A stretch of DNA of 64,000 bases, taken from NCBI RefSeq assembly GCF_036812735.1, contig NZ_CP117523.1, positions 3,844,001-3,908,000 of the forward strand. The letters are read 5' to 3'. The stretch comes from Terrisporobacter glycolicus ATCC 14880 = DSM 1288. Its GTDB lineage: Bacteria; Bacillota; Clostridia; Peptostreptococcales; Peptostreptococcaceae. Below are positions 17,882 through 29,276 of this stretch, piece after piece. How positions within the stretch are numbered: the first letter of the stretch is position 1; every line of letters starts with the position of its first letter. A program made the translations under genes and the position numbers. Below the pieces are notes generated by a model. It made no database searches. It was not told the DNA's origin and saw only the letters and a list, made by a program, of their open reading frames with translations.

Positions 17882-18951
17882 AGTTCAACACCTTCATGAT
17901 TATCTACAACTTCACCTATTATATAAGCTTTATCTTTCATTAATTCAGTGTATTTTTCATCTATTTCAACTTCATTTTGTAAATTGTTATTATTGATATA
18001 ATTAACAACATCCTGTGCTTCGTCTTTATCAACTACTAAGACTAAACCTACACCCATGTTAAAAGATTTATGAAGTTCTCTTTTGTCAACCATATCAAGC
18101 TTTTCTACCATTTCAAATATAGGTGGTTTTTGCCAAGAATCAGTTTTTATGTTTAACCCTAATCCTTCTGGTATAACCCTAGTTATATTTTCTATTACTC
18201 CACCACCAGTGATGTGAGCTATAGCTTTTATATTTTGTTTTTCAATTAAGTCTAAAACTAATTTAACATATATTTTTGTTGGAGTTAAAAGTGCTTCACC
18301 TAAAGTCATTCCTAACTCCTCTTTATAATCATTTAAATCCCATTTTAAAGTATCTAAAAATATCTTTCTTACAAATGAAAATCCATTACTGTGTACTCCA
18401 CTTGATGATATTCCAATTAACACATCACCTTTTTTAACATCTTTTCCACATACTATTTTTTCTTTATCTGCTATACCAACAGCAAATCCTGCTAAATCAT
18501 ATTCATCTTCAGTATACATTCCTGGCATTTCAGCAGTTTCTCCACCTATTAATGCACATCCTGACATTTTACATCCATTGGCAACACCTTCAACTATTTT
18601 GTCTATATGTTCAGGAACTAATTTTCCTATTGCTATATAATCTAGAAATAATAATGGTTTAGCACCTTGGCAAATTAAGTCATTAACACTCATGGCAACT
18701 AAGTCTATACCTACCGTGTCATGCTTATCCATCATTTGAGCTAATTTAAGCTTCGTTCCAACACCGTCTGTTGCAGCAAGTAAAACTGGTTCTTTCATAG
18801 TTAAAAAGTCTTTTAAACTATATAATCCACTGAAATTTCCTAAGTCACCTATTACGTTCTTATCATAAGTTCCTTTAATTTTATTTTTTATTAAGCTTAC
18901 AGCTCTATTTCCTTCATCTATATTTACACCTGATTGTTCATAAGTTAGCAT
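17875..18951 (-). CDS. purM: Phosphoribosylformylglycinamidine cyclo-ligase (AIR synthetase)
   Basis: PurM closes the imidazole ring of FGAM to give AIR. The 358-residue sequence starts LTYEQSGVNIDEGNRAV and carries ATDGVGTKLKLA and GGETAEMPGMY, both hallmarks of the PurM/AIRS fold. Length is normal. GGGGGA precedes the ATG, which overlaps the end of purF by 7 bases. Confidence 0.97.
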   Translation of the reverse strand: MLTYEQSGVNIDEGNRAVSLIKNKIKGTYDKNVIGDLGNFSGLYSLKDFLTMKEPVLLAATDGVGTKLKLAQMMDKHDTVGIDLVAMSVNDLICQGAKPLLFLDYIAIGKLVPEHIDKIVEGVANGCKMSGCALIGGETAEMPGMYTEDEYDLAGFAVGIADKEKIVCGKDVKKGDVLIGISSSGVHSNGFSFVRKIFLDTLKWDLNDYKEELGMTLGEALLTPTKIYVKLVLDLIEKQNIKAIAHITGGGVIENITRVIPEGLGLNIKTDSWQKPPIFEMVEKLDMVDKRELHKSFNMGVGLVLVVDKDEAQDVVNYINNNNLQNEVEIDEKYTELMKDKAYIIGEVVDNHEGVELW

Positions 18952-20315
18952 GATGTTGCTTCCCCCTTGTCTATTTTCTTAACTGGATAATCTCCATCAA
19001 AACAAGCTTTGCAGAAGTTAAATGGTTCATCAACTGCGTCTAGCATTCCTTCTATATCTAAGAATTTTAAAGAGTCACATCCTATATACTCTATCATTTC
19101 TTCAATAGTTTTATTTGATGCTATCAGTTTAGATCTGTTTGGTGTATCTATTCCGTAATAGCAAGAATATTTAACTGGAGGTGATGTTATTCTTAAATGT
19201 ATTTCTTTTGCTCCAGCTTCTCTAAGTGATTTGACTAATAATTTAGATGTTGTTCCTCTAACTATTGAATCATCTACTAGAACTATTGATTTTCCTTTTA
19301 TAACTCTTGATAAAGGATTAAGCTTTATCTTAACTCCTAATTCTCTTTCTTCTTGAGTAGGTTTTATAAATGTTCTTCCTACATATCTATTTTTTACTAA
19401 ACCTTCAGCTACTGGAATTTTGCTAGCATTTGCATATCCTATTGCACCTGGCCACCCTGAGTCTGGTACTGGAACTACCATGTCTGCATTTATAACATCG
19501 TCTTGTGCTAGTATTTCTCCTGACTTAACTCTAAATTCATAAGCATTCACATCATCTATAGTTGCATCATTTCTAGCAAAGTAAATATGTTCAAATATAC
19601 AACTTTTTTTCATTGTTCTATAATTTTCACTGAAATTATATGACCTTAATTCTCCGTCCTTTATTACTACTATTTCCCCTGGTTCCACGTCTCTTATTAC
19701 TTCCCCACCTAATATATCTATGGCACAGTTTTCTGATGCAAAAATATATTGGTCATCTTTTTTACCTAAAATTAAAGGTCTAAATCCAAACGGATCTCTA
19801 ACTCCTATTAATTCTTCGTCACTCATAATTACAAGTGAATATGCTCCTTTTATATAGTCCATTGTAAGTTTTAAACTTTCTACTATATTCCCCTTATAGT
19901 ATCTAGCAAGGATATAAAGGATTACTTCTGTATCAGAATTACTTGTAAACATATATCCATCTTCTTCAAGCATATCTTTTAATGTTTGAGCATTTACTAA
20001 GTTTCCATTATGAGCTAATGCAAGTCTTCTTTTTCTTACACTTCCTACTAATGGCTGGCAATTAGCAAAAGCACTACCACCTGCTGTTGAATATCTAACA
20101 TGAGCTATTCCCATATTACCTTGTAATTGTTCTAACTTTTTAGGTGTAAAAACATCACCTACAAGTCCCATATCTTTGTAATAGTTTATTTCTTCCCCAT
20201 CAGATACTGCCATTCCACAACTTTCTTGTCCTCTATGTTGTATAGAATATAATGAATAATATAGCTGCTTTGATATGTCTTTATCTTTAGAGTAAATCCC
20301 TACAACTCCGCACAT
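18945..20315 (-). CDS. purF: Amidophosphoribosyltransferase
   Basis: PurF makes phosphoribosylamine from PRPP and glutamine, the committed step of purine synthesis. The protein begins MCGVVGIYS, so the catalytic N-terminal Cys is exposed simply by removing Met; no longer propeptide is seen. A C-terminal PRTase domain contains the PRPP loop IVLVDDSIVRGTTS near residue 345. Cysteines near the end (FCKAC) match ligands of the oxygen-sensitive [4Fe-4S] cluster known in Bacillus PurF, fitting an anaerobe. It has 456 residues and follows purC by 16 bases. Confidence 0.97.
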   Translation of the reverse strand: MCGVVGIYSKDKDISKQLYYSLYSIQHRGQESCGMAVSDGEEINYYKDMGLVGDVFTPKKLEQLQGNMGIAHVRYSTAGGSAFANCQPLVGSVRKRRLALAHNGNLVNAQTLKDMLEEDGYMFTSNSDTEVILYILARYYKGNIVESLKLTMDYIKGAYSLVIMSDEELIGVRDPFGFRPLILGKKDDQYIFASENCAIDILGGEVIRDVEPGEIVVIKDGELRSYNFSENYRTMKKSCIFEHIYFARNDATIDDVNAYEFRVKSGEILAQDDVINADMVVPVPDSGWPGAIGYANASKIPVAEGLVKNRYVGRTFIKPTQEERELGVKIKLNPLSRVIKGKSIVLVDDSIVRGTTSKLLVKSLREAGAKEIHLRITSPPVKYSCYYGIDTPNRSKLIASNKTIEEMIEYIGCDSLKFLDIEGMLDAVDEPFNFCKACFDGDYPVKKIDKGEATSC

Positions 20316-20331
20316 GTGAAATCCTCCTAAA

Positions 20332-21027
20332 TTATTTATTTAACCTTGCTAGTACTTCTTCATAACCTTGAACTAAATCTCCAAGATCTCTTCTAAATCT
20401 GTCTTTGTCTAACTTTTCATTAGTATTTACATCCCAAAGTCTGCAAGTATCAGGAGATATTTCATCTGCTAATATTACTTTTCCATTTACATCTTTTCCA
20501 AACTCAAGTTTAAAATCAACTAGTTTTAAATCCATTTTTAGGAAGAATTTCTTCATTATTTCATTTATTTTTAAAGTTTGAGTTCTTAAAAAATCTATTT
20601 CTTCTCTAGTCGCTAATTTTAATGCAACTGCATGATCATCATTTAATAGTGGATCTCCAAAATCATCATTTTTATATGACATTTCAAATATCGGTGTGTC
20701 TAACACTATTCCTTCTTCTACTCCATATCTTTTACAGAATGAACCTGCTGTGATATTTCTTACTATTACTTCTAGCGGTAATATTTCCACTTTTTTAACT
20801 AGCATTTCTCTATCAGATAGGCTTTTTATGAAATGTGATTCTATTCCTTCTTTTGCTAACTCTTCAAACATAATAGTTGAAATTTTATTATTTAATATTC
20901 CCTTTGAAGCTATTTCTGCTTTTTTCTCTCCATTAAATGCTGTAGCATCGTCCTTGTAATAAACTATAAACTCATTTTCATTCTCTGTACTAAATATTTG
21001 TTTCGCTTTTCCTTCATATAATAACAT
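20332..21027 (-). CDS. purC: SAICAR synthetase
   Basis: PurC condenses CAIR with aspartate. At 231 residues it matches the short bacterial form. It opens [11 protein letters not shown] and contains [22 protein letters not shown] and LVDFKLEFG near residue 170-178, all conserved. GGGGGT lies before the ATG, and purE ends 5 bases upstream. Confidence 0.97.
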   Translation of the reverse strand: MLLYEGKAKQIFSTENENEFIVYYKDDATAFNGEKKAEIASKGILNNKISTIMFEELAKEGIESHFIKSLSDREMLVKKVEILPLEVIVRNITAGSFCKRYGVEEGIVLDTPIFEMSYKNDDFGDPLLNDDHAVALKLATREEIDFLRTQTLKINEIMKKFFLKMDLKLVDFKLEFGKDVNGKVILADEISPDTCRLWDVNTNEKLDKDRFRRDLGDLVQGYEEVLARLNK

Positions 21028-21032
21028 GTTAA

Positions 21033-21509
21033 TTACCCCCTTAAATTTTCATCATCATTTAAAACTTTTTCTGCCATTTCTTTTCTATATAATTTTAAAT
21101 CCTCTTTTAACTTCGGATATTTTATACTCATTATTTGCATTGCCATTAACACTGCATTTAAACCAGAGTCAATTGTAACAGTGGCTACTGGTATTCCACT
21201 TGGCATTTGTACCATTGATAAGAGTGAATCTAGCCCATCCATTGTAGAAGACTTTATTGGCAATCCTACTACTGGAATTAATGTATTTGCTGCTATTACA
21301 CCTGGTAGATGAGCTGCTTTTCCTGCTGCTGCTATTATTACATCAACTTCATTGTCTATTCCTTGTATAAACGCTTCTAACTCTCTTGGTGTTCTATGCG
21401 CTGATAAAACACGAACAATAACTTCAACGCTATGCCTTTTTAAGAAATTTATTCCCTCTTCTAATTTAGGATAATCTGACTTAGATCCCATAACTACTGC
21501 TACTTTCAT
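21033..21509 (-). CDS. purE: N5-carboxyaminoimidazole ribonucleotide mutase (class I PurE)
   Basis: PurE catalyses the carboxylation/rearrangement step to CAIR. The 158 residues start [14 protein letters not shown] and include [11 protein letters not shown] and [12 protein letters not shown], standard PurE signatures. It is the first gene of the pur operon, with AGGAGG 6 bases before the ATG. No purK was seen in the window, so the substrate route (free bicarbonate or PurK) is undecided. A sigma-A promoter with a PurBox-like CGAAC site lies upstream. Confidence 0.96.
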   Translation of the reverse strand: MKVAVVMGSKSDYPKLEEGINFLKRHSVEVIVRVLSAHRTPRELEAFIQGIDNEVDVIIAAAGKAAHLPGVIAANTLIPVVGLPIKSSTMDGLDSLLSMVQMPSGIPVATVTIDSGLNAVLMAMQIMSIKYPKLKEDLKLYRKEMAEKVLNDDENLRG

Positions 21510-21563
21510 TATACTCCTCCTTAATTTACGATTGTAAATATTTTTTACAACCTCTTATTATAT

Positions 21564-21610
21564 ACGAACTATTATATGTTAATAGTATAATAATATTAAT
21601 GTTTTGTCAA
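21564..21610 (-). promoter_or_regulatory. purE: pur operon promoter with PurBox-like site
   Basis: On the minus strand TTGACA (21605-21610) and TACTAT (21582-21587) are spaced 17 bases apart, a strong sigma-A promoter. The complement of GTTCGT at 21564-21569 gives ACGAAC just past the expected transcription start, resembling PurR-family PurBoxes. No purine riboswitch was found in this leader. Confidence 0.7.
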
Positions 21611-21730
21611 TAGAATTTCATATTTTTATTTTTATTTTTTTATAAATATATGTTATATGTCGAATTATTAAGTTATTTTTATAACAAATGTACACAAGCA
21701 CTTTATTTTCATCATCATAATTAACACATA

Positions 21731-21739
21731 TGCTATAAT
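21731..21739 (+). promoter_or_regulatory. Extended -10 promoter for the 185-residue gene
   Basis: TATAAT at 21734-21739 is preceded by TGC, an extended -10. No clear -35 is visible. The site is 40 bases before the plus-strand start at 21781 and is divergent to the pur promoter. Confidence 0.5.
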
Positions 21740-21780
21740 AATTAAAGATATATTCAAAATAAAAAGGAGGTTTCTTAAAC

Positions 21781-22338
21781 ATGATAAATATAGATAATTA
21801 TAATATTATTTTTTCAAATAAATTAATAAAAGAGTATTCTAATTTGAATCATAGATTCAAATCATTAGATGACATTTATATAAATGCCAAAGTTACACTT
21901 TATGAAAATGCCCATAAAGAAAAAATTCTTTTCCAAAAAAATATTTCTAGAAATACTCTAACAACATTTTTAACTTCATATAAAGCGCTGATACATAACA
22001 CTTTAAAATACTATTTGATTGGTATGAAAATGGAGATATTCAGCGAGTTTATAGAAAATAATGAAATTCGTGAACTACTAGATAATATGTGTGATAATGA
22101 ATTATTTAATACAGTTTTTATAGAATTCAATTTGAGTGCATTTAATAAAGGACATATAAATTTAAGTTCTTCTGAACTTCTAACTAGTTTATATGAAGAT
22201 ATAAATAATATTACAGAAGATTATGAAATTGAAGATATGCTTAAATGTATAAGTTTATTAGAAAGAGATTTGGAAACTGAAGATGAATTTTTAGAATTAA
22301 GTAAAGTCAAAAATTACTTAAATAATATAAAAAAATAA
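21781..22338 (+). CDS. Hypothetical helical protein
   Basis: I do not recognise this 185-residue protein. It has no signal peptide, membrane helix, cysteine cluster or nucleotide-binding motif. It looks mostly alpha-helical and becomes acidic toward the end (DINNITEDYEIEDML, then ERDLETEDEF). AAGGAGG lies about 10 bases before the ATG, a promoter is present, and a strong terminator follows, so it is likely expressed as a single gene. It sits between two purine transport and synthesis genes that are transcribed away from or toward it; no functional link is proven. Confidence 0.7.
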   Translation: MINIDNYNIIFSNKLIKEYSNLNHRFKSLDDIYINAKVTLYENAHKEKILFQKNISRNTLTTFLTSYKALIHNTLKYYLIGMKMEIFSEFIENNEIRELLDNMCDNELFNTVFIEFNLSAFNKGHINLSSSELLTSLYEDINNITEDYEIEDMLKCISLLERDLETEDEFLELSKVKNYLNNIKK

Positions 22339-22368
22339 GCCTAGAAAATATATCTAGGCTTATTTTTT
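22337..22368 (+). terminator. Bidirectional terminator
   Basis: The stem AAGCCTAGA / TCTAGGCTT is flanked by A-rich and T-rich tracts. It lies between the converging 185-residue gene and the permease gene and can serve both. Confidence 0.85.
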
Positions 22369-22382
22369 ATAATCTTAAATTT

Positions 22383-23708
22383 TTATCCTAAAAGTACGAA
22401 CTTTATAATGAACAAGAACGATAGAATTATCATTGATAAGTTTACTTCTTCTTTTCTATTTGTAGCTAATTTTAATAATGTGTAAGATAATATACCGAAT
22501 ATAATACCGTCTCCAATACTATTTGTAAGTGGCATAAATGAGAAAGTTATAAATGCTGGTATTGCATTTGTAAAATCAGAAAAATCAATTTTATTAAGTG
22601 ATCCTGCCATCATTACACCAACTATTATTAATACAGCTGAAGTAGCTTGTGTTGGTATTGCAACAAATAATGGAGAAAATAATAATGATAAAACAAATAG
22701 TATTCCTGTTGTCACAGCAGTTAAACCAGTTTTTCCACCTTCACCAATTCCTGATGCACTTTCTATAAATGAAGTTACTGTTGATGTTCCAAGTAAAGCT
22801 CCTGTCGTTGTTCCTATAGCATCAGCTAACATAGCTTCTTTAGCTTTTGGTATATTTCCATTTTCATCTAAAAGATTTCCTTTTTCAGCAACACCTACTA
22901 AGCACCCTACTGTATCGAATAAGTCAACAAATAATAATGTAAATACTACTATTACCATATTTAAACTAAATATTTCATTAGGATTTACTGAGAATGCTTG
23001 TAAAAATACTGGTTTTAATGAAGGTATGCTAAGCGACATTATACCTTCTGGTAGACCCACTAATTTAAGGCCCATGCCTATAACAGATATTACTACTATA
23101 GAAATTAATAATGCACCTTTTTTATTTTTAGCAACCAGTACTCCTGTTACTAATAATCCGAATAATGTTAATATAACTAATGGATCATGTAAATTTCCTA
23201 AACTTCCATCAACTATTATACTTGCATTTTTTAATCCTATATAAGCTATAAATAAACCAACACCTGCTGTTACAGCATATTTTAAGTTTGTTGGTATACA
23301 TTCAATTATTTTTTCTCTTAAATTTGTTACTGTAAGTAAAATAAATATAAGTCCTTCTATAAATACTGCCATAAGAGCAAATTGCCACGAATATCCCATT
23401 TGTAAAACTATGGTATTAGCAAAGAATACATTTAATCCCATACCTGGAGCTAATGCTATTGGATAATTTGCTAAAAATCCCATAAAGAAAGTTGCTATTG
23501 CTGCTGATAAAGCTGTTGCAACAAATACTGCTCCTTGATCCATCCCCGTTTGAGAAAGTATAGATGGGTTAACAACTAATATATATGCCATTGTCATAAA
23601 TGTAGTTATTCCTGCCATCACTTCTGTCTTTGTGTCTGTATTATTTTCTTCTAATTTAAAAACTTTCTGTAGTAAATTTTCTTTTTTTGTTTTTGATGTC
23701 ATTTCCAT
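22383..23708 (-). CDS. Guanine/hypoxanthine permease, AzgA/PbuG family
   Basis: This 441-residue NCS2-type transporter has about 12-14 membrane helices. It carries the family signatures TEVMAGITTFMTMAYIL near the N-terminus, ALAPGMGLNVFF, FVDLFDTVG and ESASGIGEGGKTG, which match AzgA-like purine permeases (PbuG/PbuO). I start at the ATG at 23706-23708, 11 bases after AGGG; three earlier in-frame candidates have poor spacing. It stands alone with its own promoter and CGAAC motifs like those before purE, so uptake and synthesis of purines are probably co-regulated. Confidence 0.9.
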   Translation of the reverse strand: MEMTSKTKKENLLQKVFKLEENNTDTKTEVMAGITTFMTMAYILVVNPSILSQTGMDQGAVFVATALSAAIATFFMGFLANYPIALAPGMGLNVFFANTIVLQMGYSWQFALMAVFIEGLIFILLTVTNLREKIIECIPTNLKYAVTAGVGLFIAYIGLKNASIIVDGSLGNLHDPLVILTLFGLLVTGVLVAKNKKGALLISIVVISVIGMGLKLVGLPEGIMSLSIPSLKPVFLQAFSVNPNEIFSLNMVIVVFTLLFVDLFDTVGCLVGVAEKGNLLDENGNIPKAKEAMLADAIGTTTGALLGTSTVTSFIESASGIGEGGKTGLTAVTTGILFVLSLLFSPLFVAIPTQATSAVLIIVGVMMAGSLNKIDFSDFTNAIPAFITFSFMPLTNSIGDGIIFGILSYTLLKLATNRKEEVNLSMIILSFLFIIKFVLLG

Positions 23709-23789
23709 AATTATCATCACCCTATTTCATATATTATATTTGATTAACGTTCCATATATAGCTTATTTTCTACAAAAAATAAACTTTTT

Positions 23790-23927
23790 CGTTCGTGTTT
23801 TATAAGTACAATAATAGAATAACATCTCATATATTTACTGTCAATATACATTTTCGCTTTTTTACGAACATTTTTTCATTTTTCATATCATTTTATAGTT
23901 ATTTATATAATAAATGCGAACTTTTTA
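23790..23927 (-). promoter_or_regulatory. Permease promoter with PurBox-like motifs
   Basis: TTGACA (23839-23844) and TATTCT (23816-23821) are 17 bases apart on the minus strand. CGAAC/GTTCG-centred motifs occur at about 23790-23797, 23864-23870 and 23916-23922, on either side of the promoter. Such CGAAC pairs are typical of Firmicute PurBoxes. No riboswitch is present here. Confidence 0.6.
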
Positions 23928-23951
23928 TTATATTATCTGTCATTTTTCATA

Positions 23952-23984
23952 AAAAAGAGAAAGTTTGATACTTTCTCTTTAAAT
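23952..23984 (-). terminator. Terminator after cutC
   Basis: The stem AAAGAGAAAGT / ACTTTCTCTTT is followed by a T-run on the minus strand, just past the cutC stop. Confidence 0.8.
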
Positions 23985-23988
23985 TAAT

Positions 23989-24663
23989 CTATGATTTTAT
24001 TAAGCATACTAATTTTTTCAATTTTTCTTCATCTATACCTTTAAAAGGATTATTATCTACTCTTACTGCTGTACCAAAGTGAAAATCTGTAGCTTTTGTG
24101 GATTTTTTTATTTTATCAACATTGTCAAAGTTTAATCCTCCACCTAAAAGTATATTTATTTTTTTTTCTTCATCTATGATATCTTTTATTTCATTTATAT
24201 TTTCAGTTATGTTTTTTTTACCTCCTGATGTTAATATATTTGTTATTTTTTTATATTTTTTAAGTATTTTCATACTTTCATTTAAGTCAGTATCATCTAT
24301 TGCTCTATGAAAAGTTACATCTAACCCATCACATTCATTCAAAAGTTCAATTAAATGTTGTTCATTAATATTATTTTTATCATCTAAAACCCCTAAAACT
24401 ACGCCATTAGCGCCTAAACTTTTTACTACTTGTATATCTTTTTTCATTATTTTCAAATCCTCTTCACTATATACAAATCCACTGGCATGGTGTCTTATCA
24501 TTACATTTACAGGTATATCTACGCTGTTTACTACACTTTCTATAAGCCCATAACTTGGCGTCAAGCCACCTTCAGTTAATGCACTTACAAGTTCTATTCT
24601 ATCTGCACCACACTTTTCTATAGATTTAGCATCTTCTACTGTCATTCCTATTATCTCTAGCAT
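23989..24663 (-). CDS. cutC: CutC-family protein
   Basis: The 224-residue protein is a TIM-barrel of the CutC family. Characteristic pieces are LEIIGMTVEDAKSIEKCGADRIELV at the start (quoted in parts here: GADRIELV), GGLTPSYGLIE, VMIRHHASGF, DVTFHRAIDD and DFHFGTAVR near the end. The family was named for copper tolerance in E. coli, but its biochemical role is unsettled. AAGAGG precedes the ATG and the gene stands alone with its own terminator. Confidence 0.9.
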   Translation of the reverse strand: MLEIIGMTVEDAKSIEKCGADRIELVSALTEGGLTPSYGLIESVVNSVDIPVNVMIRHHASGFVYSEEDLKIMKKDIQVVKSLGANGVVLGVLDDKNNINEQHLIELLNECDGLDVTFHRAIDDTDLNESMKILKKYKKITNILTSGGKKNITENINEIKDIIDEEKKINILLGGGLNFDNVDKIKKSTKATDFHFGTAVRVDNNPFKGIDEEKLKKLVCLIKS

Positions 24664-24760
24664 TATCCACCTCTTAATAAAATATATATTGTTCTTGTGA
24701 TTGTATTATTTATATAAAAATATTTCAATATATTTCATTATAAAATATTTACTTTACATA

Positions 24761-24803
24761 AAAATTAGAGATAAGAAGTTTTAACTTCTTATCTCTAATT
24801 TTT
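24761..24803 (-). terminator. Terminator after the BMP lipoprotein gene
   Basis: A near-perfect stem of about 19 base pairs (AAATTAGAGATAAGAAGTT and complement) is followed by T's on the minus strand. It overlaps the stop codon region. Confidence 0.85.
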
Positions 24804-25830
24804 AGTCTAATTTATCAAGTTCTTCTTCTGTATTTGGAACTTTTATTTCTCCATTTTTAACTTTATCTGCCATAGTATTTACATAGTCTAGCACATCTTG
24901 AGGAACTAAATTCTTTGTAGATTCAGGTATACCAACACCATCTTCTTTTAATCCATATATTTTAGCTTGTCCACCAGTTAGTTTTCCATCTTTAAATTCT
25001 TTAACTGTATCATATACACCAACATTAACTTTTTTCAAAGCTGATGTTAAAACATTCTTTGGTGCTAAATCACTTTGATCTTTATCTACGCCAATTGCGT
25101 ATTTATTTTGTTCTTTAGCTGACTCTATAGCTCCTACACCTGTTCCTCCTGCTGCGGAAAGAATTACATCTACACCATTTGAATACATTTGATTTGCTAT
25201 GGATTTTCCTTTTGCTGCATCTGCAAAGGTTCCTGCAAATTGGACTTGTACATCTGCCTCATCATTAGATTTATCTACACCATATTCATATCCATACAAA
25301 AATCTATATATAATCTGATTTTCCATTCCACCTATAAAACCAACTTTATTAGTTTTTGTCATTTTTCCTGCTATTAGTCCAGCTAAAAAAGTAGCTTCAT
25401 TTTCTTTAAATAATATAGGCGTTATATTTTTTGGTATTGTGTCATAAGTTTCATCTATTATAGCAAAACTTATATCTGGATAATTATTTGCTTGAGTTTT
25501 AATATCTTCTACCATAGTATTACCAACACCTATAATCAAATCCATTCCATCATCAGCTAAAGTTTCTATATTTCCAATATACTCAGAAGCCTGTTTTGAT
25601 TCTATTACCTTTACTTCTACTCCTAATTCTTTCTGTGCTTTTTGTAATCCTTCCCATGCACTTTGGTTAAAAGATTCGTCATTTATCCCGCCTACATCGG
25701 CAACCATTCCTATTTTCATACTTTTAGTGTCTTTTGTTTCTGTGTTATTTTTTTTACTTGTACACCCCACTATACTTATTAAACCTATCAGTATGGCTGA
25801 ACTTAATGCTACAATTTTTTTATAATTCAT
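24802..25830 (-). CDS. BMP-family lipoprotein (nucleoside-type ABC substrate-binding protein)
   Basis: The 342-residue precursor has a lipoprotein signal ending in IVGC at about residues 20-23. The mature part is a periplasmic-binding fold of the BMP/PnrA/TmpC family: IGMVADVGGINDESFNQSAW (in parts), DLIIGVGNTM, KVGFIGGMEN, and ILSAAGGTGVGAIE. Members usually bind nucleosides and feed a NupQOP-type importer. No permease or ATPase gene lies beside it, so it works with a transporter elsewhere or acts as a solo binder. The position next to guaA supports a purine nucleoside role. Confidence 0.88.
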   Translation of the reverse strand: MNYKKIVALSSAILIGLISIVGCTSKKNNTETKDTKSMKIGMVADVGGINDESFNQSAWEGLQKAQKELGVEVKVIESKQASEYIGNIETLADDGMDLIIGVGNTMVEDIKTQANNYPDISFAIIDETYDTIPKNITPILFKENEATFLAGLIAGKMTKTNKVGFIGGMENQIIYRFLYGYEYGVDKSNDEADVQVQFAGTFADAAKGKSIANQMYSNGVDVILSAAGGTGVGAIESAKEQNKYAIGVDKDQSDLAPKNVLTSALKKVNVGVYDTVKEFKDGKLTGGQAKIYGLKEDGVGIPESTKNLVPQDVLDYVNTMADKVKNGEIKVPNTEEELDKLD

Positions 25831-25940
25831 ATTATGCCTCCTGTCATTTTAATAATTCTGTATGTATCTATGTTTTATAAAGTTTTGGCATTTATAATAA
25901 TATTATTTCAATAAGTTTATAAATTAATTACAAAAAAATA

Positions 25941-25977
25941 AAAAAAGACAAATAACCATAAGTTATTTGTCTTTTTT
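25941..25977 (-). terminator. guaA: Terminator after guaA
   Basis: The stem AAAAGACAAATAAC / GTTATTTGTCTTTT with a short loop and T-run follows the guaA stop on the minus strand. Confidence 0.85.
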
Positions 25978-25984
25978 GTTTATA

Positions 25985-27516
25985 TTATTCCCACTCTATA
26001 GTTCCTGGTGGTTTTGAAGTTATGTCGTAAACAACTCTGTTTGCTCCATCAACTTCATTTACTATTCTGTTTGATATTTTCTCTAAAACGTCATATGGCA
26101 TTTTGTACCAGTCAGAAGTCATTCCGTCAGAAGATGTTACCGCTCTTATACCTACTAAGTAAGCGTAAGTTCTTTCATCTCCCATAACTCCTACAGTTTT
26201 TACGTCTGGTAATGTAGCAAATGCTTGCCATATTTCTTTGTATAAACCTGCTTTTTTAAGTTCTTCCATATATATAGCATCAGCTTCTCTTAAGATGTCA
26301 CATCTTTCTTTTGTAACTTCACCGATAACTCTTATTCCAAGTCCTGGTCCTGGGAATGGATGTCTAAATATTAATCCTTCTTCTATTCCAAGTTCTAAAC
26401 CTATTTTTCTAACTTCATCTTTGAATAATTCTCTTAATGGTTCTACTATTTGGAATTCTATATCTTCAGGTATTCCACCAACATTGTGATGAGATTTTAT
26501 TGTAGCAGCTTCTCCATGTCCACTTTCTACAACGTCTGGATATATAGTTCCTTGTACTAAGAAGTCCATTTTTCCAAGTTTATTTGATTCTTCTTCAAAT
26601 ACTCTTATGAACTCTTCACCTATTATTTTTCTCTTAGATTCTGGCTCTGTTACACCTTTTAATTTTCCTAAGAATCTATCTTCACAGTTAACTCTTATTA
26701 AGTTCATATCAAACTTATCTCTGAATATTCTTTCTACATCATCACCTTCATTTTTTCTAAGTAATCCATGGTCAACGAATACACAAGTTAAGTTATCTCC
26801 TATAGCCTTATGAACAAGCACTGCTGCAACTGACGAGTCAACTCCACCACTTAAAGCACACAATACTTTTTTATCACCTATTGTTTCTTTTAACTCTTTT
26901 ATCTTATCATTTATAAATGAATCTGTAGTCCAATCTCCACTTACTTCACAAACATTGTATAAGAAGTTTTTAAGTATTTTATCTCCTTCTAAACAATGTT
27001 CAACCTCTGGATGGAATTGTACTCCATAAAGATTTTTTTCTTTGTTTTCTACTGCTGCAACTGGACAATCAGCTGTATAGGCTATTACTTCAAATCCTTC
27101 TGCTACAGTATCAACTAGATCTGTATGACTCATCCAAACTGTATTAGTTGACATTCCTTCAAATAATTTTGATTCATTATATGTTATAACTGTTTTTCCA
27201 TACTCTTTTTCAGATGTATTACCTTTTCTAACAACGCCACCTAAAACATGTGACATTATTTGATGTCCGTAACATATTCCAAGTATTGGAACTCCTATTT
27301 CAAATATTTCTTTTGATATTGTTGGAGAATCTGCTAAGTATGCACTATTAGGTCCTCCTGTAAATATTATCCCTTTTGGATTTTTAGCTTTTATAACTTC
27401 TATATCTGTAGTATATGGTATTATCTCACAATATACGTTATTCTCTCTTACTCTTCTTGCTATTAACTGATTATATTGACCTCCAAAGTCAACAACTAAT
27501 ACTAATTCATGCTTCA

Positions 27517-27517
<1 letters not shown>
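25985..27517 (-). CDS. guaA: GMP synthase (glutamine-hydrolysing)
   Basis: GuaA aminates XMP to GMP. The 510-residue protein has a class I glutamine amidotransferase with nucleophile Cys in GICYGHQIM near residue 83, and His/Glu in FHPEVEH. A PP-loop ATP pyrophosphatase follows ([12 protein letters not shown] near 220), and then the dimerisation domain ending KPPGTIEWE. Its ATG overlaps the guaB stop by one base (TAATG), so translation is coupled. The operon is headed by a guanine riboswitch, giving feedback by its end product. Confidence 0.98.
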
Positions 27518-28995
<1,478 letters not shown>

Positions 28996-29040
28996 TCAAT
29001 TTAACCCACTTTATATTTGAACATTTAATTTTTTATAAAA

Positions 29041-29096
29041 AAAAACCTGTATAGTTTCCATCTTTTTACTAAAAAGTGAAATCACTATACAGGTTT
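29041..29096 (-). terminator. guaB: Riboswitch-controlled attenuator before guaB
   Basis: On the minus strand a long stem (AACCTGTATAGT / ACTATACAGGTT at its base) is followed by nine T's. It sits between the purine aptamer and guaB. A competing pairing of ATATTTGAATATATT with the strand just before it could form the antiterminator. Confidence 0.85.
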
Positions 29097-29157
29097 GAAT
29101 ATATGACTTAAAACTGCCTATTATTAAGCAGCTAATATATTCAAATATATATAATAA

Positions 29158-29235
29158 TTTCACCCATAGCCAAGATTTTTACGGTTTCTCGGTAGAAACT
29201 CTCAGACCATATTTCTGAGTATATACGAGTGATTT
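29158..29235 (-). promoter_or_regulatory. Guanine-class purine riboswitch aptamer
   Basis: The minus strand shows the purine aptamer: P1 made of ATCACTC and GGGTGA, the core TATGG (with GTCTGAGAG), TTTCTACC, ACCGTAAA and GGCTATGGGTGA. The specificity base before TATG is C, as in guanine-sensing xpt, rather than the U of adenine sensors. With the downstream attenuator it should switch guaB-guaA off when guanine is plentiful. Confidence 0.95.
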
Positions 29236-29276
29236 TGTTTTAAAAATTTTCGTTATTCGCCTTATGTTTGAATAAT

